Origin: Halorubrum sp. DM2 | GTDB lineage: Archaea; Halobacteriota; Halobacteria; Halobacteriales; Haloferacaceae | Direction of reading: 5' to 3' | DNA: 64,000 nt | Assembly (NCBI RefSeq): GCF_901686465.1 | Contig: NZ_LR594487.1 | Span: 186,001 to 250,000 of the forward strand | Shown: piece by piece, positions 8,920 through 17,029 of the stretch | Position numbering within the stretch: position 1 is the first letter of the stretch | Layout of the letters: each line of letters opens with the position of its first letter | Made by a program: the position numbers and the translations under genes | The notes under the pieces: model-generated | What the model saw: the letters and a program-made list of their open reading frames with translations, nothing else | Databases searched by the model: none | Told to the model about the DNA's origin: nothing

Positions 8920-11045
8920 ACGACCCGGTCCCCACGACGTGTATGCGCTGCGCGGTCGGCTGCGGCCACCTCACCGGCCGGGTCGACGCCGGCTACGGGA
9001 TCGACGGAGTCCGCGGCGACGTCCAGCACCCGGTCAACCGGGGCCTCGCGTGCTCGCGGGGCATCCGGGAGACGGCGGACCCCGAGGGGCAGTGGCTCAC
9101 CCGGCCGCTCGTCCGGCGGGACGGCGACCTCCACCCGACGACGTGGGACGTGGCGCTGTCGCGGGTCGCGGACGCGTTCGGCGAAGCGCTGGACCGGACC
9201 CGCGACGGCGTGGCCGTCCTGGGGAGCGGCCAGCAGACGAACGAGGCGGCGTACGCGCTGGGCAAGCTCGCCCGCGGCGGCTTCGGCACGCGGTTCTACG
9301 ACGCGAACACGACGCTGTGTATGGCCTCGGCGGTCACGGCGTACTACGACGCCTTCGGGAGCGACGCGCCGCCGCCCACCTACGACGACATCGAGGACGC
9401 GGAGACGCACGTCGTGTGGGGAGCGAACCCGGCGGTGGCGCACCCCGTCATGTTCCGGTGGATCGCGGAGAGCGCCGAGGCCGAGGGGAGCCGGCTCCTC
9501 GTGGTCGACCCCGTCGAGACGCAGACCGCGGAGGCGGCCGACCGTCACGTCGCGCCGGTACCGGGGACGGATCTGGCGCTGGCGCGGGCCGTCCTCGCCC
9601 GCGTCGTCGAGCGCGGCGACGTCGACGAGGCGTTCGTGGCCGAGGCGACGACCGGGTTCGACGCCCTGCTCGACGAACTCCCGGACCCGGCCGCGGCGGC
9701 GGCGACCGCCGGAGTCGACGTCGAGACCGTCGACCGGATCGCCGCGGCGCTCGCGGACCCGACGCTCGTCTACTGGGGAATGGGCGTCAACCAGAGCACG
9801 CAGGGGACCCCGACGGCCGGTGCCCTGATCGACCTGTGTCTGGCGACGGGGAACATGGGTCCCGGCACGGGCCCCTTCTCGCTCACCGGGCAGGCCAACT
9901 CGATGGGCACGCGGGTGGTCTCGTCGAAGGGGTCGTGGCCGGGGATGCGCGGCTTCGCGGACCCCGCCGAGCGCCGGACGGTCGCGGCGGCGTGGGACGT
10001 CCCCGTCGACCGCCTGCCGGACGACACCGGTCCCGGCCCGATCGACACGGTGGCGGCGGTCGACGACGGACCGGTCGAGGCCGTCTGGACGGTCGCGACG
10101 AACCCGGCCGCCGGGCTGCCCGACGCCGCCGCCGCCCGCGAGCGGCTGGAGGACGCGTTCCTCGTCGCGCAGGACGCGTTTCACACGGAGACGACGGCGC
10201 TGGCCGACGTGGTGCTTCCGGCGGCGACGTGGGGCGAGTCCGAGGGCACGGCGATCAACATGGAGCGACGGGTCTCCCGGGTCCGACCCGCCTCGGACCT
10301 CGCGCCGGACGTGCGCACCGACCTCGACATCATCGCGGCGGTCGGCGAGGCGCTCGCGCCGGGGCTGCTCGGCGACTCCGACCCGGAGGCCGTCTTCGAC
10401 GAGTTCGCGGCGCTGACCGCCGGCACGCCGGCCGACCTGTCGGGCCTCTCCTACGACCGCCTCGACGAGGAGCGGGCGGTGCGCTGGCCCGCGCCGACGC
10501 CGGTCTCCGAGGGGGGCTACCGGTACTACGAGGGCGGCGACGGAGACGGCGACGCCGCAACAGGTAGCGACTGGGAGTTCGAGACGCCCTCCGGCCGGGC
10601 GCGGTTCTCGACCGGAACGCACGGCGGCGTCCCGGAGCCGACCGACGACGACTACCCGCTCACCCTCACGACCGGCCGCGATCCCGACGGGTACAACACC
10701 GGGGTCCGGTCTCGGGACCCGGACGACCCGGCGACCCCCGTCGCCCGCGTCCACCCGGACACGGCCGCGACGCTCGGTGACGAGGGGGACGCGGACGGGT
10801 CGCCCGTCCGGCTCGCCTCGCGTCGGGGTCGGGTGCGCGCTCGGCTGACCCCCGACGCGGCCGTCCCGCGCGGCGTCGTCTGGCTGCCGATCCACCACCC
10901 GGAGACGAACGCCGTGACGCTCCCGGCGACCGACCCGCGCTCCGACGAACCGAACCTCAAGCAGTGCGCGGTCCGGATCGAGCCGGCGGCCGAGGACACC
11001 CCCGCCGAGGAGCCGGAGCCGCACGAGGCGGCGGCCGACGACTGA
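8916..11045 (+). CDS. nasA: Assimilatory nitrate reductase, molybdopterin type (copy 2)
   Basis: The 709-residue product is a full-length paralogue of the gene at 4369-6471. Cysteines 9, 12, 16 and 46 form the [4Fe-4S] motif, and C135 in YDANTTLCMASA is the predicted Mo ligand. The blocks GSGQQTNEAAY, VVWGANPAVAHP, NQSTQGTPTA, TGQANSMGTR and NLKQCAV are all kept, so both copies look functional. The GTG start at 8916 is chosen because of the GGAGG sequence just upstream and the overlap with the preceding stop. The frame stays open upstream to 8790, but that extension is basic and reads as a shadow of the 70-aa ORF. It is co-transcribed with the nitrite reductase. Confidence 0.9.
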   Translation: MNDPVPTTCMRCAVGCGHLTGRVDAGYGIDGVRGDVQHPVNRGLACSRGIRETADPEGQWLTRPLVRRDGDLHPTTWDVALSRVADAFGEALDRTRDGVAVLGSGQQTNEAAYALGKLARGGFGTRFYDANTTLCMASAVTAYYDAFGSDAPPPTYDDIEDAETHVVWGANPAVAHPVMFRWIAESAEAEGSRLLVVDPVETQTAEAADRHVAPVPGTDLALARAVLARVVERGDVDEAFVAEATTGFDALLDELPDPAAAAATAGVDVETVDRIAAALADPTLVYWGMGVNQSTQGTPTAGALIDLCLATGNMGPGTGPFSLTGQANSMGTRVVSSKGSWPGMRGFADPAERRTVAAAWDVPVDRLPDDTGPGPIDTVAAVDDGPVEAVWTVATNPAAGLPDAAAARERLEDAFLVAQDAFHTETTALADVVLPAATWGESEGTAINMERRVSRVRPASDLAPDVRTDLDIIAAVGEALAPGLLGDSDPEAVFDEFAALTAGTPADLSGLSYDRLDEERAVRWPAPTPVSEGGYRYYEGGDGDGDAATGSDWEFETPSGRARFSTGTHGGVPEPTDDDYPLTLTTGRDPDGYNTGVRSRDPDDPATPVARVHPDTAATLGDEGDADGSPVRLASRRGRVRARLTPDAAVPRGVVWLPIHHPETNAVTLPATDPRSDEPNLKQCAVRIEPAAEDTPAEEPEPHEAAADD

Positions 11046-11130
11046 CCGGTCTGGGCCGACGGGTCGCGGCGCGGTGCCCGAGGCGACGGATCGCGGCGCG
11101 GTGTCCGGGGCTCGGTCCGCCAAGCGAGGG

Positions 11131-11136
11131 TTTAAT
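11131..11136 (+). promoter_or_regulatory. TATA-like box of the helicase gene
   Basis: TTTAAT lies 25-30 nt before the GTG at 11161. This is the spacing expected for a leaderless haloarchaeal transcript that starts at the first codon, and it supports that start over the ATG at 11074. Confidence 0.55.
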
Positions 11137-11160
11137 TCCGCCAGCGCGCGAGGGCGTCGT

Positions 11161-13074
11161 GTGGACCCGAGCCGGATCCCCGACGAGTTCCCCGCGCCGA
11201 GCTTCCGCGGCGCACAGGAGCAGGCGCTCGACGACATCCGCGACGCGTTCGCGGCCGGGAACCGGGTCGTGCTGGTGCGCGCGCCGACGGGGAGCGGCAA
11301 GTCGCTGCTCGCCCGGGCGATCATGGGCGCGGCCGAGACCGCCGGCGAGGCGGCCCCCAGCGAGGCGACGGGCGCGTACTACACGACCCCACAGGTGTCA
11401 CAGATAGACGACATCGAGGCCGACGAGCTCCTCGACGATCTGGCGGTGATCCGCGGGAAGTCGAACTACGACTGCGTGCTCCCCGGCGAGCACGACACGC
11501 CCGTGAACCGCGCGCCCTGCGCCCGCCAGCAGGGGTTCGACTGTTCGATCCGGCACCGCTGCCCGTACTTCTCCGACCGCGCGATCGCCTCCGGCAACCG
11601 CTTCGCCGCGATGACGCTCGCCTACTTCATGCGCACCGCCGGCTCCGAAGTGTTCCGGAAGCGCGATGTCGTCGTGATCGACGAGGCCCACGGGCTCGCG
11701 GAGTGGTCCGAGATGTACGCCACCATCGAGATCTCGCCCGAGCGCGTCCCGGTGTGGGACGACGTGGGCGTCCCCGACGTCGAGGCCGACGCCGGCCCCG
11801 AGGAGGACGCGGTCGACCGGACCGCGCGGTTCGTCGAGACCCTCCGGGACGTGGCGATCCGCGCGAAAGACGAGCTGGTCGGGCGGCCGGAACTCGACCG
11901 CGAGGAGGTCGCCCGCCGAGACCGGCTCCAGGAGCTGATAAGCGAGCTCGGCTGGTTCCTCGAGGACTACCGCGACCCGGAGTCGCCGACCTCGTGGGTC
12001 GTCGACCAGCCGGGCGGCGAGGGGTCGGCGATCGACGTCAAGCCGCTCGACCCGGCGCGGTACCTCCGGCACACGGTGTGGGACCGCGGGAACCGGTTCG
12101 CGCTGCTGTCGGCGACGATCCTCTCGAAGGAGGCGTTCTGCCGCGGCGTCGGACTCGACCCCGCCGACGTCGCCTTGGTCGACGTCGAGCACACGTTCCC
12201 GCTCGAAAACCGGCCGCTGTACGACGTGACGCAGGGATCGATGACCTACGAACACCGCGACGAGACGGTCCCGAAGATCGCCCGCCTGATCGTCCGCCTG
12301 ATGGCCGAACACCCCGACGAGAAGGGGCTGATCCACGCGCACTCGTACGACATCGCCGAGCGGCTCACCGAGCGCCTCGGCGAGTTCGGCGTCGCCGCGC
12401 GCGTCAGGCGGCACGACCGCGAGAACCGCGACGCCGAGCTGGAGGCGTGGAAGGCGAGCGCCGACCCCGAGGTGTTCGTCTCGGTGAAGATGGAGGAGGC
12501 GCTGGATCTGAAAGGTGACCTGTGTCGCTGGCAGGTGGTGTGTAAGGCCCCGTACCGGAACACGAACGACTCGCGGGTCGCCCGCCGGCTGGCGGACGGC
12601 CAGTGGGCGTGGTACCACCGCACCGCGCTGCGCACCGTCATTCAGGCCTGCGGGCGGGTCGTCCGCGCCCCGGACGATTACGGCGCGACGTACCTCGCGG
12701 ACGACTCCCTGCTCGACCTCTTCGAGCGCGCCGAGGCCGACACTCCCCCGTGGTTCCGCGATCAGGTCGACGCGATGACCACCCCGTCGCTGCCGGCGTT
12801 CGACCCCGAGGCGGCGCTCGCCGGAATCGACGCGTCGCCCTCCCGCGGCGCGGGCGCGGGACGGCGACGGAGCCGCCGGTCGGGCGGGTCGAGCGAGTCG
12901 AGCGGGTCGAGCGGTGCGGGCGACGGCCGCTCAGGGGGTCGCGACGGTGACGGCGACGCGGGCGCGACCGCCGCGGCCGACTCGGACGACGGCGGCTCGG
13001 TCCGGACCCGCTCGGAACGGGACGCCGAGCGACGGAAGGACCACCCCCTGTCCGACGTCTGGGGCGACGGGTGA
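11161..13074 (+). CDS. XPD/DinG-like superfamily 2 DNA helicase with Fe-S motif
   Basis: From the GTG at 11161 the product has 637 residues. Walker A is APTGSGKS (41-48) and the DEAH box is VIDEAHG (174-177). Between them C105, C120, C128 and C134 match the four-cysteine [4Fe-4S] domain of XPD/Rad3/DinG helicases, which unwind DNA 5' to 3' in repair. Motif VI reads QACGRVVRAPDDYG. The C-terminal ~70 residues are a Gly/Ser/Asp-rich disordered tail, which is unusual for the family. An upstream in-frame ATG at 11074 would add a basic N-terminus and skip the TATA box, so it is rejected. The gene stands alone. Confidence 0.85.
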   Translation: MDPSRIPDEFPAPSFRGAQEQALDDIRDAFAAGNRVVLVRAPTGSGKSLLARAIMGAAETAGEAAPSEATGAYYTTPQVSQIDDIEADELLDDLAVIRGKSNYDCVLPGEHDTPVNRAPCARQQGFDCSIRHRCPYFSDRAIASGNRFAAMTLAYFMRTAGSEVFRKRDVVVIDEAHGLAEWSEMYATIEISPERVPVWDDVGVPDVEADAGPEEDAVDRTARFVETLRDVAIRAKDELVGRPELDREEVARRDRLQELISELGWFLEDYRDPESPTSWVVDQPGGEGSAIDVKPLDPARYLRHTVWDRGNRFALLSATILSKEAFCRGVGLDPADVALVDVEHTFPLENRPLYDVTQGSMTYEHRDETVPKIARLIVRLMAEHPDEKGLIHAHSYDIAERLTERLGEFGVAARVRRHDRENRDAELEAWKASADPEVFVSVKMEEALDLKGDLCRWQVVCKAPYRNTNDSRVARRLADGQWAWYHRTALRTVIQACGRVVRAPDDYGATYLADDSLLDLFERAEADTPPWFRDQVDAMTTPSLPAFDPEAALAGIDASPSRGAGAGRRRSRRSGGSSESSGSSGAGDGRSGGRDGDGDAGATAAADSDDGGSVRTRSERDAERRKDHPLSDVWGDG

Positions 13075-13113
13075 ATCCGGGAGTCGTCGACCGGAGCGGG
13101 GATCTCTCGCCGG

Positions 13114-13224
13114 CTACAGCAGGGAGACGCCGTAGGCGACCATCGAGCTCACCATGAGAAACGCGAAGAACAGCGCGAAGAGCTGTTGTCTGTCCATGCC
13201 CGCGTCTCGACCGTAGAGCGACAT
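13114..13224 (-). CDS. 36-aa single-pass membrane micro-protein
   Basis: The minus-strand ORF encodes a 36-residue peptide beginning MSLYGRDAGMDRQQ. It continues as one hydrophobic helix, LFALFFAFLMVSSMVAYG, and ends SLL. Inner ATG (13197) would give 27 residues. The upstream ATG is preceded by GGAG three bases before it. One helix with a polar, charged N-terminus suggests an inner-membrane single-pass protein. The sequence resembles tiny conserved haloarchaeal ORFs that are often missed. It lies convergent to the helicase gene. The function is unknown. Confidence 0.6.
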   Translation of the reverse strand: MSLYGRDAGMDRQQLFALFFAFLMVSSMVAYGVSLL

Positions 13225-13416
13225 AACTCCTGCGGGCGACGGTTGTACAGCCGAACGCGCGCGATCGCGCTCCTGACACGACCGCGAAACCGGTAGCCGT
13301 GGCTCCGTGTATTATTATCACCGTTTCGATCACTCGTCAATATATATCGTATAAGGTGTATCAGGTCCCTCAATGAAGTAGTAACCTTCATAATCCCTCA
13401 CTCGACTACTGAGTGT

Positions 13417-13608
13417 ATGGCCACGAACGGGCTGTCGAGTGCGCTGACGCTGTACGGTGCGAGAACCCTGACCCTGTCACAGGCGGCCGCGCAGGCGGGG
13501 CTCAGCGAGGCCGAGTTCATCGAGCAGCTCGAACGCCGGGGCATCGAGGTGACCGACTCCGAGCGCGCCGCGGCGCTCGGCAACGAACAGCCCGCCCGCG
13601 CCGACTGA
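13417..13608 (+). CDS. Small UPF0175-like protein
   Basis: The 63-residue product contains the pattern LTLSQAAAQAGLSEAEFIEQLERRGIEV, shown here only in outline. It resembles the UPF0175 fold, in which a helix-turn-helix-like segment selects a level of development or acts as an antitoxin-like DNA binder. ATAATC-type sequence near 13391 sits at the spacing expected for a leaderless promoter. No partner toxin gene adjoins it. A role in regulation is inferred from the fold only. Confidence 0.55.
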   Translation: MATNGLSSALTLYGARTLTLSQAAAQAGLSEAEFIEQLERRGIEVTDSERAAALGNEQPARAD

Positions 13609-13770
13609 TCTGTCGCGCTCTCGGTCGGCATTCATCTCCCGGCAGAGATGCGAGAACGCCACGGATGATCGATTTCTGTTTCTGTCGAAATTCTCTCTTT
13701 CAGCGACATCCCCGCTTGAAACGCTTTGTCGCTCGAAGGCGTTCGTAAATCGCTGATCGACACGACTGCC

Positions 13771-14014
13771 GAAGCCCCAGCCCCGAGGACTCCCGCGGCT
13801 CGTTGCGCTCCTCGCTCGTTCACTTCGTTCACTCGCTGCGGTGCTTACGTCGCCGAGGTTCGCCCTCGGTGCTGCCCCTTCGATTCCCGCCCCGCACAGC
13901 AACCGCACCTCACGCCTCCCCAGCCTCGTCGGCGGCTCCCGTTGGTCGCCGCCGACTCCCTCGCGCGACGCTGTCTCGCGGTCGCCGGGGGCGACCGCTC
14001 GCAGGCGCGCGCCA
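13771..14014 (+). repeat. Structured intergenic element, copy A
   Basis: This is one of five related elements. Conserved blocks are GAAGCCCCAGCC at the left end, CTGCGGTGCTTACGTC, GCTGCCCCTTCGATTCCCG and CTCACGCCTCCCCAGCC. Stem 1 is AGC+CCGAGG (13779-13788) with CCTCGG+GCT (13864-13873). Stem 2 is GTCGGCGGC/GCCGCCGAC (13928-13936, 13948-13956). Stem 3 is GGTCGCC/GGCGACC (13980-13986, 13990-13996). It fills the convergent gap between the UPF0175-like gene and nmd3, about 50 nt from the nmd3 stop. The rest of the gap (13609-13770) shows no feature. Confidence 0.8.
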
Positions 14015-14064
14015 CTGTAGTGACTTGGCGGAACAGTCCTCGAAGCGTTCTGACCGTAGAATAT

Positions 14065-15210
14065 TTACTCCGAGTCCGAACGCCCCGTCACCGTCGGAGC
14101 GTCGCCCTCTCTCGGCACGAGGTGGACCGCTCCCTCGTGTTCGAACGCGAGGACCTCGTCGGCGTCGTCGTCGACGAACGCGGGGTTCGGCACGGTCTTC
14201 GCCTCGTAGGTGACCGGGTCGAGCACCTGGATCGCGTTCTCGTCTTCGACGGTCACCACGGTCGTCTCCGTCGCGTCGTCCCGGGTCCCGAGTCGGGTCG
14301 CGTCGGGGGCCTCTCCGTCCGCGAACGCGGAGGTGTACTCGGCACCCGTGGCGAGGCGGACGCCTTGGAGGCGGCCGGAGACGCCGGTGACGAGGACGGG
14401 GCCGTCGCCGTCCTCGGGGTCGATGATCTCGCCGTCCGCGTACTTCGGGAGCCGGACCGCGAACGTGACGCGGTACACCTCGTTGCCGTCGCCGTCCTCG
14501 GTGACGAGCGTCGGGTACGACTCGAAGCTCCCGCCCAGCGACTCCGTGATCCGCGTCGCGACGTTCTGCGCGAGCCGGTTCGAGGAGAGCTTGATGTCCG
14601 GGCCGTCGTCCGTCTCGTTGACTTCGGTGATGAACGCCTCGCGGTCGCCGTCGGCCTCCTGATCGGCGACGTACGTCTCGGCGATGTCGAGCGCCTCGGC
14701 GCGCTCCGCGGGCGTGAGGTCGCGCTCGTCGGCGCGGACCTGAACGATCCCGGCGTAGTAGCCGCCGGCGATGCGACCGCAGCGGTCGCAGGTCCCCCGC
14801 GAGATCTTGACGGGGACCGTCACCTCCGCGGAGCGGAGCGTCCCGCGCACGACCCCCGAGAAGCGGCAGTGCATCCGGACGTTGTTCTCGTCCACCTGCT
14901 CCGGCTCGACGCCCCACTCGACGTCGTCGGCGTCGACGTGGACGCCGAGCGCCTCCGCGACCTCGTCGACCGCCACGTCGGTGTAGTCGCGCGCGCCCAC
15001 GTCGCGCCACGACTCCCCGCGCCGGACCGCGCCGCAGCCGGAACAGACCAGCACCTCGATCCGGTCGGGCGCGTCGACCAGCTCGAAGTCCTCGAAGTAG
15101 CAGTCGTCACAGAGCAGCGCGTCCCGCCCGCGCGGCTCGCCCGGGAGGGGGTCGCGCCGCTCGGGGACCGGGTCGCCGCAGCGCGGACAGAACTCTCGCG
15201 ACTCGCTCAT
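14065..15210 (-). CDS. nmd3: NMD3-family ribosome-associated protein
   Basis: The 381-residue product matches archaeal NMD3, the homologue of the eukaryotic 60S export adaptor that binds the large ribosomal subunit. The N-terminal zinc region has repeated CxxC pairs: CPRC, CDDC, CSGC and, further on, CDRC. An eIF5A-like/OB region and an acidic C-terminus follow. In archaea the protein cannot act in nuclear export and probably assists 50S maturation or quality control. It is preceded by a short GC-rich gap and diverges from the PDCD5 gene. A structured repeat lies just past its stop. Confidence 0.9.
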   Translation of the reverse strand: MSESREFCPRCGDPVPERRDPLPGEPRGRDALLCDDCYFEDFELVDAPDRIEVLVCSGCGAVRRGESWRDVGARDYTDVAVDEVAEALGVHVDADDVEWGVEPEQVDENNVRMHCRFSGVVRGTLRSAEVTVPVKISRGTCDRCGRIAGGYYAGIVQVRADERDLTPAERAEALDIAETYVADQEADGDREAFITEVNETDDGPDIKLSSNRLAQNVATRITESLGGSFESYPTLVTEDGDGNEVYRVTFAVRLPKYADGEIIDPEDGDGPVLVTGVSGRLQGVRLATGAEYTSAFADGEAPDATRLGTRDDATETTVVTVEDENAIQVLDPVTYEAKTVPNPAFVDDDADEVLAFEHEGAVHLVPREGDAPTVTGRSDSE

Positions 15211-15351
15211 TGCCCGCGGCTACGCCGAGGACCCGTTTAAGCGGCGCGGACCGCGCCGGTCGCTGTCGCCGGCTGCGAGCGCGGAGCCGGGCGATCCGCG
15301 CGGGTCTCGACCTCCGAAATGGTTTTTCGCACGGACCGAGAACGGGCGTGT

Positions 15352-15705
15352 ATGAGCGGCAACCCCGACGACGAACGGCTCGAGGAACTGCGCGAACAGA
15401 AGATGGAGGAGCTTCGCGAGCGACAGGGCGGCGAGGGCGACGCCGCCGAGGCCCAGAAGGAGGCCCAAGAGCGCGCCGAGCAGCAGCAGGAGGCCGTGCT
15501 CAAGCAGTACCTCACGGACGGCGCGCGCCAGCGGCTCAACGCCGTCGAGATGTCGAAACCGCAGTTCGGCGAGAAGGTGAAACAGCAGGTCGCCGCGCTG
15601 GCACAGAGCGGGCGCGTTCAGGGACAGATCGACGAGGACCAGATGCGCGAGCTCCTCAAGGAGCTTCAGCCCGAACAGAAGAGCTTCGACATCCGCCGCC
15701 GGTAG
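15352..15705 (+). CDS. PDCD5-family DNA-binding protein
   Basis: The 117-residue product is an all-helical acidic protein of the PDCD5/TFAR19 family, common in archaea as a DNA-binding protein related to MTH1615. The N-terminal coiled region ([16 protein letters not shown]) and the C-terminal KSFDIRRR tail are characteristic. The ATG at 15352 is preferred over 15319 because GGTTTTTCG (15321-15329) sits about 27 nt upstream. Its TAG is directly followed by the ATG of the PP-loop gene, so the two form an operon. Confidence 0.88.
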   Translation: MSGNPDDERLEELREQKMEELRERQGGEGDAAEAQKEAQERAEQQQEAVLKQYLTDGARQRLNAVEMSKPQFGEKVKQQVAALAQSGRVQGQIDEDQMRELLKELQPEQKSFDIRRR

Positions 15706-16299
15706 ATGGAGCTCGCGCTGCTGTACAGTGGGGGGAAAGACTCCTCGCTCGCCGCCCACCTGCTCGACCGGTTCTACGACGTCCGCTGTGTCACCGGCAG
15801 CTTCGGACTCACGGATGACTGGGAGCACGCGGAGCGCGCGGCCGACGAACTGGGGTTCCCGTTCGAGCGCGTCGACCTCGACCGTGAGGTAGCGGAGGGC
15901 GCCGCCGAGACGATGGTCGCGGACGGCTACCCCCGAAACGGGATCCAGCGCGTCCACGAGCACGCGTTAGAGACCATCGCCGCGCTCGACGTCGACGCCA
16001 TCGCCGACGGGACGCGCCGCGACGACCGCGTCCCAACGGTGTCGCGGGCGCAGGCGCAGAGCCTCGAAGACCGCAACGGGATCGACTACATCTCGCCGCT
16101 CTCCGGGTTCGGGCGGCACGCCGTCGACCAGCTCGTCGACGCCACCTTCGACGTCCAGCAGGGCCCGAGCGAGGAGGTCCCCAAGGCCGACTACGAGGAC
16201 GAGCTCCGGACGCTCATCGCCGGCGAGTACGGCGAAGAGACCGTCGGCGACGTGTTCCCGGACCACGACCAGACGTACGTCCACGGCCGGAACGACTGA
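15706..16299 (+). CDS. PP-loop ATP pyrophosphatase-like protein
   Basis: The 197-residue product begins MELALLYSGGKDSSLAAHLL. The SGGKDSS signature is the PP-loop that binds ATP in asparagine synthetase, GMP synthetase and tRNA thiolation enzymes. A second motif, DAIADGTRRDDRVP, resembles the adenylate-binding region. No CxxC zinc motifs of TtuA-type enzymes are seen. It abuts the PDCD5 stop codon with no gap. A tRNA or cofactor adenylation role is possible, but the substrate cannot be told. Confidence 0.78.
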   Translation: MELALLYSGGKDSSLAAHLLDRFYDVRCVTGSFGLTDDWEHAERAADELGFPFERVDLDREVAEGAAETMVADGYPRNGIQRVHEHALETIAALDVDAIADGTRRDDRVPTVSRAQAQSLEDRNGIDYISPLSGFGRHAVDQLVDATFDVQQGPSEEVPKADYEDELRTLIAGEYGEETVGDVFPDHDQTYVHGRND

Positions 16300-16472
16300 G
16301 TCGCGGCCTCCCTCGTCAGCCCCGACCGTCCCCTCCCCCGCGGCGGCCGGTCACCTCGCGCCCCCTCCTCGGCGGCCGATCGCGCCGCGCGCCGCACCGG
16401 GCGCGGTCGGCGGACTTCCGTCGACTCGCAATAGCCGGAACTACTTTCGACCCCGCGGGCGTAGGGTCGAGT

Positions 16473-16928
16473 ATGTCATCCGAACGAGTCGTCGACCTGC
16501 TGAAGACGGCGTATGCCGACGAGATCGAGACCGTGATGAACTACCAGACGAACGCCATCGTCCTCGACGGCGTCCGCGCCGAGGAGATCAAAGAGAGCCT
16601 CAAACAGGACGTCCAAGAGGAGCTCGGTCACGCCGAACAGCTCGGACAGCGGCTCAAACAGCTCGACGCGCGCCCGCCGGGATCGGCCGAGTTCACGGCC
16701 AAGCAAGACTCGCTACAGCCGCCCGCGGATTCGACCGACGTACTGACGGTCATCAACGGCGTGCTCGACGCCGAAGAGGGCGCGATCGCGACGTACCACG
16801 ATCTGATCGACGCCGCCGAGGAAGCCGACGACCCGGTCACCGAAGACCTCGCCGTGACGCTCCTCTCCGACGAGGAGGCCCACCGGACCGAGTTCCGCGG
16901 GTTCCAGAAGGAGTACCAGAACGACTAG
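16473..16928 (+). CDS. Ferritin-like / rubrerythrin-type di-iron protein
   Basis: The 151-residue product is a four-helix bundle of the ferritin-like superfamily. Metal-ligand motifs are YADEIETVMNY, QEELGHAEQ, LDAEEGAIATY and SDEEAHRTEF, giving two Glu-rich helices and two ExxH elements. Such proteins store iron or remove peroxide in the cytoplasm. No C-terminal rubredoxin domain is present. The start is 101 nt upstream of hisS once the full ORF is counted, and each gene has its own promoter-like sequence. Confidence 0.82.
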   Translation: MSSERVVDLLKTAYADEIETVMNYQTNAIVLDGVRAEEIKESLKQDVQEELGHAEQLGQRLKQLDARPPGSAEFTAKQDSLQPPADSTDVLTVINGVLDAEEGAIATYHDLIDAAEEADDPVTEDLAVTLLSDEEAHRTEFRGFQKEYQND

Positions 16929-17029
16929 CCGAGACGAGCCGCGTCTCGTCGAACACATTCCGGGCATCGACGATCGCGCTCCCGCCCCGAAAGGATGCTT
17001 TCAAGCGGGCGCTCGTCGAACCGACGCCC

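Noticed and set aside
6840-11324. 1494-aa minus-strand ORF antisense to nitrite reductase and nasA2
   Set aside because: It is a high-GC shadow: basic, repetitive composition with Arg/Asp runs, and it spans the entire sense operon, whose proteins carry full motifs.
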